Shown here: in pieces, positions 1 to 10,600 of the stretch
Layout: the number at the start of each line of letters is the position of its first letter
How positions within the stretch are numbered: position 1 is the first letter of the stretch
Source: Struthio camelus
Taxonomy: Eukaryota; Chordata; Aves; Struthioniformes; Struthionidae
Assembly: GCF_040807025.1 (NCBI RefSeq)
Contig: NC_090982.1
Location: 77,355,931-77,419,930 of the forward strand
Length of the DNA stretch: 64,000 bases
Direction: 5' to 3'
Program-made: the position numbers and the translations under genes
Notes under the pieces: model-generated
What the model saw: the letters and a program-made list of their open reading frames with translations, nothing else
Databases searched by the model: none
What the model was told of the DNA's origin: nothing

Positions 1-451
1 GAGGTCTCCAGGTCTTGATGTGTACAGCCCCAGAGCAACATGTTCCTGCATCACAACTGGCTCTGCTCTACCCGTTTCTCCCCGACCAAGTGATTTGAGT
101 TTGTCCTTACCTGCTGGGCTCTGCAGATCTGCCGAGGGCTCAGCCCAGTGCCCCAACTTTGGGCCGTGCCACTCCAACCCTGCCATGGGCCCAGGGGATC
201 GTGAGCACTTTCGGGGCTGTGGGAGGGGACAAGCAGGTGGTGCTGGGGCCAATGGGAGGCTGCTGGTTCCCATGGCCGTGCCTCACTGGTCCCATCTGGT
301 GCAGCTCTGAGCAAACTTCTGCTTCTGCAGAAACCAGCCTCACTTCTCCTTTACACCCTAGAGAGACGGTGTGATCGCGGGGGAGCAAGAGCATCCCAGC
401 AAAGCAGAGCTGGAGCCAGCGGGGCCCAGAGCACAGCCAGCTCCTGTCCAC
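1..451. other. Upstream flank and 5' UTR region of CD72
   Basis: No coding exon is recognised here. The stretch just before position 452 should hold the CD72 promoter and 5' untranslated region. No TATA box is obvious. The longer open frames in it are on the opposite strand or out of frame and have no recognisable content. Confidence 0.4.
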
Positions 452-3400
452 ATGGCCCAGAGTGTGGTTTATGCTGACCTGAGGTTTGCCAAGGTGCCTG
501 CGGGACGCAGCACGCCCTGCCAGGCACTGGAGGCAGGTGAGAGCCCCCGGGAGCCCCACAGCGGCCCGCCCCGGGCCCGGGCCCCACAGACTCACCCGCT
601 CTCCCCTGCCTTCCTCCAACAGCCCTGTGCGAGGACGAGGCGGAGAGCCCCTACGAGAACATGCAGCCGGGGCAGGTGACCGTGGGACAGGACGGGCAGG
701 GGGCCCGGCCCAGCCCAGGTGAGTGCCCAGCTCAGGGCCCGGGGCACCCTGGAGAGGCCCAGGCATGGGTAATGGGGCTGTATCAGGGAACTTCTGCTCA
801 CATCCTTGAAGAGAAGAAACGCCCACACCTTGCCATGGGTGGCACACCTTGCCTTTACTCTGCCATTCTACTGCCCTGCTGCCTGCACTGGCTCTGGGGC
901 AGGAGGGCTGGCGGCTGCGTGGGATTTCCAGTCTCACTGCTCTCTGCAGGGATGGTGGCAGTGGCAACAGGTGATGCTGGTGTCTGATTGTGTCTTGCAG
1001 GGCCCTGGCGCCGGCTGCGGTCCGTCCGTGCGGGGCTGCTAGCAGCCTGCCTGCTGCTGCTGGCCATTGCCATCGCCCTGGGGGGTTGTTGTGAGTAGGG
1101 GCTGCTCTGGGCACCGCTGGGGCTGTGGGGCGGCTGGGCAGTGGGAGGGAGAGGGAGGGAACTTTGCTGGGTCCCGTGGGTGAATAGCTGGGCAGACAGT
1201 TTCCCATTCAGGCTGCTCAGGGCTAGCACCAATGCCCAGTCTGCCCCAAGCTACCTTGTATCCCCTGCCCGTCACAGGCACCTCCCTTGCCTCCTGTTGC
1301 AAATCTTCCTTTTTACTGGTTCTCTTCCCTCCCATGCCAAATCCAGTCTTGCCTTGCTCTGCCTTATCTGTCTTCCAGCCTCATCTTTCCCCATCCCTGC
1401 CTTTCCCGGCCTTGCACCACTACATCCACCCTGCCCCTGCCCCTGTCATATGGTGTCCTACATGGTCCTGCTCCATCCTGTCTTGTCCTGCTTTCTGCTG
1501 CCTACCCCCTGACTGGACTCTTCCCTGCCTTGTCTTTCCCATCTTTCCCACCCTTCGTTCCCTTCCTTGTCTTGCCCTGCCTGACTCAGTCCTGCTGTGC
1601 CCATCCCAGCCGTGCCCACGCCGTACCCCGCACCGCGGGGCCAGTGCCGGCGTCCCCCTGCCCAGCTGTCCCGGCCCCGTCCCACAGCTCCTGCCCCCCG
1701 TCCCCAGACCTGCAGGTCACCCGCAGGCTGCAGGACGCCTCCCGGGCGCACGCGGCCGAGCGCGGCCGCCTCTCGCAGCAGGTGAGCGCGCGGGAGCAGA
1801 GCCTGGAGCAGGTGCAGCTGGAGCTGGCGCGGGCCAGAGCGGAGCTGCAGCGAGCGTGGCTGGAGGGCAACAGCAGCCGGCTGGAGCTGGGGAGCCTGGA
1901 CACTGAGCTGGAGCGCGTCATGGGGGCCCTGGGGAAGATGGAGAAGGAGCTGCAGGACGTGAAGGGGAAGCTCAATGCCAGCGAGAGCACTGTGAGCAGC
2001 CTGCGCTCCTGTTCAAATATCGGTAAGGCCATGGTGGAGCAGGAATGGGGTGTCACAGGCTACAGGCAATCCTTGGCAGGGCAGCACTGAGTCAGGGGCA
2101 CTGGCTTTTTTGCACTTGGTGGGGATGGGATGACCCATGGATGATATTATGCCTGGACCAGAAGGAGAAGCTGCAGAGCCTGTGATGTCTGCCGGGGAAA
2201 TGCCAGGGGATGTTCCCGGGCCAGGCCGGGAACGCGCCTAAGTGCTGCCTGTGCCTCCAGATTGCTGCCCCTCAGGCTGGGTGATGTACAGGGGCAAGTG
2301 CCTCTTCCTGTCAGCGGAGAAGAAGACCTGGGAGGACAGCAGAGCAGAGTGCAATAAGAAAATTTCTGACCTCCTGATCACTAAATCCTGGACTCGCTGG
2401 ACCGTGCCGGTACGGTGTGCAGGGAGCTGAGGGCTGGGGCTGGGTGCGTTGTGCCCCAGGGCACCCGGGCGCATCAGCACTGTGCCGGGGGAAAAGTCCT
2501 GCGGGAGTCCTGGGATCGGAGGGTGTGGGGCTGATCCCTGGAGCGCAGCATGACAGCATGGGGCCGGCACTGGGCGCAAGGAAGAACGGCTCTGCCTCTC
2601 ACCTCCGGCCATGCATGGGCTGGAGCAGGGCACCTGAGCTGCTCAGACGTCCTGCCACAAGGAGCCCTGAGGCCAAAGGGCTGCGTGGGGAGATCACACC
2701 CCTCGGGAGACCCCTTAGCCGGGGAGGCAGGTCTACGTTAGCAGCCAGTAGTGTGGCTGGGTGAGTCTCATGTGCTTTTCTCTGCTGGGCTGGCTGCCGG
2801 CATGGGAGAAACGCTCACTGCAGGGACTCATTGCACTCTTCCTCGGACTGCACACACGATCCCTCTGCTCGGTGCCAGGCACACGTGCGCCCCTGTGGCC
2901 TCTGGAGAATTGTCCTTGCACAGGGTGAGGGAGCTACTTGGGGTCGAGAAAGACCACGTAAGGCTCCTTTTCCCTTCCCCAGAACTTCCTGAAGAACTCA
3001 GACACCCCGTACTGGATTGGGCTGTACAAGAGCAGCTTCCCCTGGTACGAGTACGGGTGGCTGGAGGAAGAGGATCCAGATGGTGAGGGTGGTACGGACG
3101 CCTGGCTATGGGTTGATGGCTCTCTTTATGAAAGGTACTTGGAGGCTGATTTGTGTGCATCCATTGCTGGAGAGGCGCAGACAGGGTAACACCCCCCGCC
3201 AGAAAGCCCTTCTCTTCCAGCAAGGCCTTAAGAAGCTTTTTAAATCCCACCAATATTCAGTCCCTGCCCTTGGCACAACTGCTGAGGCATAAAACAAGGT
3301 GGCGCTGAGGGGAGGTGGGAGCAGCCATACGTTGAGGAGCTCAGAGGCCATGCAAAGCCTTAGAGGGCACGTGCAGGGCCTGTGCGAGCAGGAGCCAGTG

Positions 3401-4211
3401 ATAGGGGACAAAAGAAACCGCAAGTTTTATTTGGGGTCTAGACAAAGCATTTGAGCACCACATTTTCCTCCCACGTCTCGTCCTCAAGGGGCAATCAGGC
3501 CTTCCCGCCCGCAGAGCGGTGCGGGCTCCTCCCCGCCACGTGCACAACCTCCCCTTCTCACCGCCGCTTCCTCTTGCGGTGTCTGAAGGCAGTGGGGAGG
3601 AACAGGTCTGTCTCGCCAGGCGCCGAGTGCCCGGCCCCTGCCATGCCGCTGGCAGCGCCGGGCAAGGCAGCATCTCTGGCGGTCCAAGCCTCCTCGAGGA
3701 TGACTGGCGTCCCCCCTCCCCAGGGCGCTCCGGAGCAAAATGTTCCCCAGCCTCAAGGGTGGGCAGCTGAGGTCCGAGTGGAGGGAGGCCAAGGGGAGTC
3801 ACGAGCAATGCAGACCTCTCGGCAGAGGGATTTCTGGGCCTGGAGCCCCAAGGAAGGGCAGGGATGAGTTTCGGCCGGTGAAGTTAGTGAAGGAGGACTG
3901 GAGGACCCCCCCCCCCCCCCCCCCGGCCCTTTGGCTGCGTCCTTAAAACCCTCCCTGAGCAAGCGTGCAAGGGGGAACCTGCTGCCGGTCCTGGCTGCCT
4001 GCAGCACTAAGCAGGGCTTGGTGGGACGGGCTGCAGCATCTCCCTGACGCGCCGTTTCCTCGCCAGGCCCTGGCAGTGGAAGCCCAATGGGTCCTGTGCC
4101 ATAATAAGCCATGGGAACATCAAGCCCACTCAGTGCGCCAGTCCAGACGACCTGCACCTCTGGATCTGTGAGAAGGAGGCAGGCCCGAGCATCGCTTTCC
4201 TGTCAGAATAG
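452..4211 (+). CDS. CD72: CD72-like B-cell C-type lectin co-receptor, seven coding exons
   Basis: CD72 is a type II membrane lectin of B cells that dampens antigen-receptor signalling by recruiting SHP-1 through an ITIM. Coding exons read from GT-AG junctions and phase are 452-536, 623-718, 1001-1090, 1708-2022, 2261-2409, 2983-3134 and 4067-4211 (1032 nt, 343 residues; human CD72 is 359). Residues 1-8 read MAQSVVYA. VVYADL around Tyr7 is an ITIM, and Tyr39 lies in PYENM, a Grb2-type YxN site; both tyrosines fall at the mammalian positions. A hydrophobic segment spans about residues 70-90. Residues 91-195 form a heptad-rich, Glu/Leu/Arg-rich coiled-coil stalk. Residues 196-343 are a C-type lectin-like domain with CCPSGW, WIGL, WLWVDGS and WICEK landmarks, and no calcium-binding EPN or QPD triplet is evident. 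The start ATG is the first in frame with the ITIM. Exon 6 was extended past an internal GT at 3083 because only the 3134 donor keeps phase and the WVDGS motif. The gene converges on TESK1. Confidence 0.9.
3906..3924. repeat. Poly-C tract in last CD72 intron
   Basis: An uninterrupted run of 19 C residues lies about 140 bases upstream of the last CD72 exon. Such a tract is prone to length variation and sequencing error. Confidence 0.9.
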
Positions 4212-5729
4212 CCGCCGGCCCCGCCACTGCTGCAGTGAGTATGTGAGCCCTCGCCTGTGCCTGGCTCTGCCGAGCCACGAGCAGCCCGGGGGAAGCAGGG
4301 TGTGCTGGGCCCAGGGGGTGTGCGAGGAGGAAAGCGGGGAGCTGAGCCAGGCTGGGCTGGTCCAAGGAGCGGGCAGGAAGGACAGAGGGATGAAGATGCA
4401 TCGCCAGGGCTGGACAAAGCCTTCGTTGCCCCGGCGGGGGGTCCCTGCTTTGCGGGAGCTGGGGGCAGGGAGACTCAAGTGACACCCAGCTGTGGGGCAG
4501 GAAGGGGACAAGATGGGGAAAACCCCTGTGCACATTGCCTTCCCCAGGAGGCGTCACGGCGCCCCGGCGGGAGGGGGGTGCCGGGGCAGCCAGTCACCGC
4601 GGGGCTCTCGTCGCCCTCTACCTTCCCTTGCAGCCCCCACGCCATGCACCTGCTCTGCTTCAGCACCGCTGCAGCCCCGCATGCCACCCAGGAGCCTGCC
4701 CCATCCAGCCTGGCCCTGCTGGCATGAGCAGCCCCCCTGCTTCGCCGACCTCTGACCAGGGGCTGCCCGGATGCCTGGGTCCCTCCCTGCTGGTCCCGCT
4801 TGTGCTTCTGATGAGGGGCACCAGAGCGGGACAGGGGCTGGGAGGTGGTCCCGTTGCTCCCTGCCGAAGCCCTCTGACAGCCGGCTTGGGGTCGGCGATG
4901 GTGCCTGCCCGGCGCGCGTGGCTCCAGCCTGCAGACTGGCCTTGGGGCTCTCCTGCCGCCAAAACCATGCAGCCGGCACTGCCTGCCATCACTGGCAGCG
5001 TCAGCCCCACGAGCCTCTCTCGGGTGCCCCTCCGCGCCCTGCACCCACTCATCCCAGCCCTGCAGGGCTGCTGATTTGGTGGGGAGAAGTCACCATTGTC
5101 CCCGGCCGATGCGGTTCAGTGGAGCAGCGAGGGCTCCGCAGCCCGGCCCTGCACCTGCATGGGGGCACTGCATGTAGGGACAGGAGTTGGGGGGGACCGG
5201 GGGTCTCATCACCTTCCCTGGGGCTTCCCAAGGCCTTTTCCAGCTCCAGGGCCGGTGCACCCAGCCCTGCCCGGGCTGCAGGACGCTTTGCCCTGCAGCA
5301 TCGCCGCGCTGCTGGAGCGAGATGGGGACCACGGGCCTGGCTGCAGAGCAGCAAGCCCGTGAGTCCGATGCTCGGTGCTGGGAGCGCGGAGAGCAGCCCC
5401 ATGAGGCAATAGCGCAGCGGGCTCTGCTGCGGGCAGGAGCAGCGGTGCTGAGGCAGGGAAGCAGAACCAGGGGACGGCGCAGCCCCACAGTCTGCCCTGG
5501 CGTGGCTCGCCGGGGATCCCCTCCCCGTGGCAGGGACTTTTAGGCTTGCCGCCCCCACCAGCCCCTGGCAGCCCTGCAAGGCTGCCCGTGGCCCGCCAGA
5601 CCCAGCTCGGGGACAGCTTGGCCTCTGCTTTCAGGCAATACACGGGAAAAAAAGCCACCTTAGCTCTACCTCAGAGACCACGGAGGGAACCTGGGTCTGA
5701 ACGGGCTGTTGCCTGCACTTGTGGGTTGG
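4212..5729. other. CD72 3' UTR and flank, GC-rich
   Basis: No second gene is recognised between the CD72 stop codon and the LTR-like segment. I found no AATAAA or ATTAAA on the + strand in this stretch. Either the CD72 3' end uses a variant signal here or transcription runs into the following element. Long open frames on both strands reflect high GC content and have no recognisable domains. Confidence 0.45.
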
Positions 5730-6205
5730 GTTTTCTTGCTGATTAGGGAATAGAGCGGTAATCTTAGGATTATACTTTGTGACAATGTGCTTCAAAGCAA
5801 AAGCAACTCCAGCACTTGCAGCGGATAGATGTTTTGCAAGACAAGTCATCGGGCCTTTAAATAGTTGTGGCACATGTGCACATGTTAAGATAAAGCAAGA
5901 TAGCACTGTGATGTAACGTTGCAGCAAGGCGAGTGCAAAGGAAATCATGTTCAACCAGGCGAAGACGCTCTCAGCTTATTATGGAGTTGTGTGTACCATA
6001 TATAGTTGACCAATTAGTATGTAAATTAGTTTGCTTGAAGAGCAAAAGGGTGTTAAAGGCAGGCTTTTTGGAGGTGACACGTGCCATTCCTCTGTCTTGT
6101 CTGCTGGCTGAACTCACTTGGTAGCAATAAAGAGACATAGCTTCTATTTTGTTTGCTCTTTTGTGGTGCCACCAAGAACAAGAACTCAAAGGCATGTCTG
6201 TAACA
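5730..6205 (+). mobile_element. Probable solo LTR of an avian endogenous retrovirus (fossil)
   Basis: This AT-richer island in GC-rich surroundings has LTR-like parts in order: a TATA-like ATATATAG near 5998, an AATAAA polyadenylation signal at 6126-6131, a T-rich stretch after it, and a terminal TCTGTAACA end at about 6205. No internal retroviral genes are next to it, so it would be a solo LTR. The left boundary is uncertain and no clear target-site duplication was found. The family is not determined. An ordinary 3' UTR end is the main alternative. Confidence 0.45.
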
Positions 6206-6435
6206 ATCCTAAATAATAACCAGGAATTTCACTGAAATGGTTTCAACCAAGACGGCCACTCTGGGGCCACCTGAAACCTGGGGCTGAGCCAGGTCTGAGT
6301 CGTGGTCCCCGAGGGACACAGCTGGATCAAGAGGTCCACCTGGAGCCCCAGAAAACGTGCGCAAGCTAACGCCAGCCTCTGGGGCTGGGCTTCCTTCCCC
6401 CTTCAAAGAGCATCTGAGAGACAGAAGCAGCAGCC
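6206..6435. other. Short spacer between LTR-like segment and TESK1 3' end
   Basis: Nothing recognisable is seen here. It separates the + strand polyadenylation signal at 6126 from the - strand TESK1 signal at 6457-6462. Confidence 0.4.
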
Positions 6436-6456
6436 CAAGGCGCTAGGACATTCAGT

Positions 6457-6462
6457 TTTATT
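6457..6462 (-). terminator. TESK1 polyadenylation signal
   Basis: The - strand reads AATAAA here (TTTATT on +), about 1.24 kb downstream of the TESK1 stop codon at 7696-7698. Cleavage is expected 15-25 bases further on, near 6435-6445. It is the only clear AATAAA on this strand in the flank and gives a 3' UTR of about 1.25 kb (roughly 7695 to 6440). Confidence 0.7.
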
Positions 6463-6496
6463 GAACACTTTAAATAAGCTGGGTATATATTACTAG

Positions 6497-6532
6497 CAAT
6501 TATTATTATTATTAATAATAATAAAAAAACAC
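6497..6532. repeat. TTA/AAT microsatellite in TESK1 3' UTR
   Basis: A short imperfect array of ATT units turns into AAT units and then an A-run. It lies just upstream of the - strand polyadenylation signal, so it is part of the TESK1 3' UTR. Confidence 0.7.
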
Positions 6533-7695
6533 AAGAGTTTTGCATTCACCAGTGCATTGTGTGGGAGGCAGGGAAGCCGGCTCCCACCCTTGCTAGGGCC
6601 TGGGCGGCTTGGCCGTGCCGCAGACAGGCTCCTTCTCCCCCCGGCTGCTCCGCACCTGTCCGGGAGGCGCTGGCCGGCCCTGGGGGTGCCCCAGCTCAGA
6701 GGTGGCACGGGAGCACGGCTGCGCCCCCTGCCAGGCACGGTGTCGGGGCAGGACGGCACCCTGGCCTCCCTGCCACCACTCTCGCCGCCGCAGCCGCAGC
6801 AAGCGGGTCGGTGCGGGCTGTCCTATCGGCTCAGCGCCCACCCCGCCACGTCACGTGGCCACCGAGACACCCCAGCCCTGGAAATCCTCCCCATGCACTG
6901 CCCCACTGGGCATCACCCCTCTCCCGTGCCCCACCGCATGCCATGACGCCTTTCCCCTCCTCCCGTTAGATATCTGAGACCAGGCACGCTCTCCACGCTT
7001 GCGGAGAGGCAGCGGGGACACCCCCCAGCCCGGCGGGGCCCCCCCAACACACACACATACACACACCGACCGCTCTGCCCCCCAGCCCCAGCCCGGCCCG
7101 GCTCAGCCCCCCGGCTGGGCGGGCAGACCAGGGGGTCTCCTGGTGCTCCGGGGGGAGCAGCGCCGGAGGCGCCGTGCTGGACAGGGGTCACTGCACGCCC
7201 CTCTGCAAGAGCCCGTGGAGGGGGCGAGCCCTTGGGGATGGGGGGCTCCCGCATCCGGGCTTTGAGCGGGGACAGTGGCGCTGCGGGGGACCAGCCCTGC
7301 CGCCCAGGGCGGCGCTGGCGCGTGCCCGAAACGTCGGTGTTATTGCACTTCAGCCCAGCAATGCCCCGGTGCAGCCCCGGGACCCCCAGCGGGGACCCCC
7401 GGGGCCGGGCACAGGCAGGGCAGGGGGGAGCCTTCTGCCCTCCCCAGCCACCACCGGCGCGCCCCAAAGGACGAACCCCACCGGGACACGAGCTCAAGCA
7501 CCTCGGCAGAGCCCGGCCGCATCGCCATCGCGGCACCCGGGCATCACGGCCACCAGCAGGAGCCGGGGTCCGGGCGAGCTCGCCGCGACGGACCACGAGG
7601 ACGCCCAGGGCTTCTGGAGCGGCCCCACGCTGAGGTCGAGGGGGGGGGTCCGTGGGGTGCCCGGATGCATCCCCGGCCCCCGCGTGTCCCCAGCA

Positions 7696-10600
7696 CTAGG
7701 ATTGTGCTTCCGGCAGCTTGAGGCTGGGCTCCGCCAGGGCCGGCGCCTGGGGTTTCTGGTGGTAGAGGAGGCTCTTGGCCTCGCAGTTGAGGTTCTGGTA
7801 GCGCGGCGGGCTGGGCGCGGGCCGGTGGCAGACGGAGGCGAAGCTGAAGCTGAAGGGCCCCAGGCAGCAGCCGGGGCAGGCCAGCACCTCGTCCTGCTCC
7901 AGCGCGGCGCCGGGGCTGTGCCCGGGCAGCATGGCCGCGCGCTCCGTCCGCTCCAGGGCCGCCGCGCAGGGCATGCTGAGCTCGGAGAAGCCGCGCTCCA
8001 GCCCGGCGCCCCAAGCGAGGGGCTTGCTGACCACCACGTGGTTGTTGTTGAAGAGGAGGCCGTTGGGGGGCCGCGGCCCCGGCGGCCAGGGCCGGGCGCC
8101 CGAGGCCGCCGTGCTGATGAAGTTGCTGTTGGGGAGCGGAGGGAGCTCGGGGCTGTCGGGGCCGCAGTCCATCTGCTCCTCCGCGGCCGGCCCCGGCGGG
8201 GAGGTCGGCTCCACCGCCTCCGGTGCCCCGGCCCGGCCCGGAGCTGGGAAGGGGCTGCCAGGCCGGGGCTCAGCGGCGCGCGGGGGCCCCATGCCCAGCG
8301 CCAAGCCGCCGCGGCGCGGCAGCTCCGGGGAGGTGGGTAGCGAGTGGCACTTGCGCGGGGCGGCGGTGGGGGCCGAGAAGTCACACTGCACCTCCACGGC
8401 GGGCTCGGGCGTCACGGGGGTGCTGAGCTGCAGCGAGGCGGGAGGCGGCAAGTCGAAGGTGAGCGAGATGACGGACTTGCTCGGCGTGTCGAAGAGCTTG
8501 ATCTTCCCGCCCTTCAGGTCCTCGCGCTGGGAGAAGGGGTTGACGCGCGGCGGCGTCTCCTTGGTCCTGGCCCCGCCGTAGGGCTCGGGCGGCCGCAGCA
8601 GGGCGGGCGATTTGGGGGGGAACATGTCGGACTGGCTGCGGGACAGGCGCTGGTCCGGCTGCAGGTGCTGCGTCCCCAGCTCGCGCAGGGGCGACTGCTC
8701 GGCGCGGCCTGACGCCCTCCCGGCTACCCCTGGGCGGAGGCACAGCAGCGGGTCACCGATGCCCCGGGGCTTCAGCGGAGTTGGCTCCTTGCTAGCAGCT
8801 CCCAGCACACGGCTGAGATTCGGGGCACCCTCTGCCCTGCACAGCCGCCTTGCTCCCGGGCAGCAACACCCTTCTCCACCGGCCCCCACGGTCTGGGCTC
8901 TCCCCATTCGGTTAGAAATAGGGGTCCATCCTGCGCACCCCTCATCTCCTTCCCCGTGGCACAGCCAGCCACCTGGGATGCCAGGGGGAGGACGTGACAT
9001 CCGGCAGTCCCTGCCCCTCGCGGCCAACCCCGGCCTCTCCCCGGGGCATCCCCGCAGGGCTCCCATAGCCAGGGCCGCGCACTGCGGCAGCAGCCGACCC
9101 ACGTACCGTTCAGCGCGGCCGCCGTCCCCGGAGCGGGCAAGCTCTCCCCGCCGATGAAGAGGGTGGCCCCAGCGCCCTCGGCCGCCAGCTGGTGCTGCAG
9201 GACGCCCTCCAGGCACTGCGTGATCTCCAGGAACGAGGGGCGGGATGTCGGCTCCATCTGCGGGCAGGATGGGTCCCCAGTCAGGTCTCTGACCGCCCCC
9301 CCCACCACCAGCTCCCCAGCGTCTCCCCGCACCCCTCCGCCCCGGGGGAGGCTCGAGGCTGGCTGCGCTCAGCAAAGGCAGCTCCCGGCCTCTCTCCGCG
9401 GCCCCGGCGCGGCGCTGGCAGGGCTGCCCATCGGCCCGTCCCAGGCAGGGTGCAGGGGTGCCAGCAGCAGGAAAGGGGCAGCAGGGACCCCGCGCCAGCC
9501 TCGCGCGGCCCTGGGCTGGCCCCCGGCGGAGGCTCACACTGCAGCAGTGGAAAGCGAGCTGGAGGAAGGCCGCCGGGCAGTCGATTCCCACCATGTTGCG
9601 GAAAGTGGTGACGTCCAGGCCGAAGTCCTGTGCCGGGGAAAGGAGGAACGGTGAGGCCAGGTCCAACGGGGGCACCGCACTGCCCTGGGGGACCTGGCAC
9701 AGCCTGGCCTGCCCCACGCTGCATGGGCTGCCACCACGGGCAGCAGGGACTCGGCAGCACCCTGGCACGAGGTCCCAGCACTCCAGAACAAGAGGAGAGC
9801 CTGGGGTCATCCCAAGTGGGAGGATGGCAGGACATAGATCCCTCCTCGCTCTCTGCCTGAATGCAAGTATCTCCCGAACCCACCTCAGACAACTTTGGGC
9901 TCTGAGTGTGCATCCCGCAGGCTATTAGCAGACAGCACCTCTCCCCAGGTACTTGCTGCCAGCAGACGTCATGGACTTGGCACCCTTGCCCCGAGAGGCA
10001 GGGCAACAGGTCTCTGCTCAGCACAGGGTGCTGGTCCCCCTTGTTCAGTGAATCAGCCCCAGTGCCACCGCACACCGCCTTCCCACCCCATCCCAAGGAG
10101 TCACCTCAGTGCGGGGCAGGTAGTCGGGGTCAGCGGGGACACGAGCGATGGTCTCGCACAGGATGATGCCGTAAGCGAACACATCGGCCTGCAGAGAGCA
10201 GAGAGTCATGGCGCAGGTCTTGCAGCCCTGAGAGGATGGTGCCACCCTCCTGCTAAACCCACAGCTCCCCTCCGCCCCAGGGATCAGCATGGGCGGTCCC
10301 TGTTATCCAGCACCCCCAAGCTGGCGGCTGCAGAGAGCAGAGACACCAATTGCCTCTGCGCATCTTGCGCCCTTCACATGTCCAGCTTTCCCAGCCTATG
10401 GGCACCTCCAGGTCCACCAGGAACCTGCCCAGGAAACCGCCCGCCGCAGCACAAGCCTCGATAAAGCACCACGCATGGCAGCCCCAGGGCATCACCTTCT
10501 CATTGTAGATCTCCCCTCGCAGCACCTCAGGTGCCATCCAGTACGGGGATCCCACGACAGCCAGTGGCTCCTTCTCGCTGCCCTCGCTGCAGGACACAGC

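Noticed and set aside
140-1207. 355-codon antisense frame over CD72 exons 1-3
   Set aside because: It is a GC-rich shadow frame: low-complexity Pro/Ala/Ser/Arg content, no domain, and it overlaps well-supported exons on the other strand.
7174-8340. 388-codon + strand frame across the TESK1 last exon
   Set aside because: It is the complement of the TESK1 tail-coding exon, with no recognisable domain.
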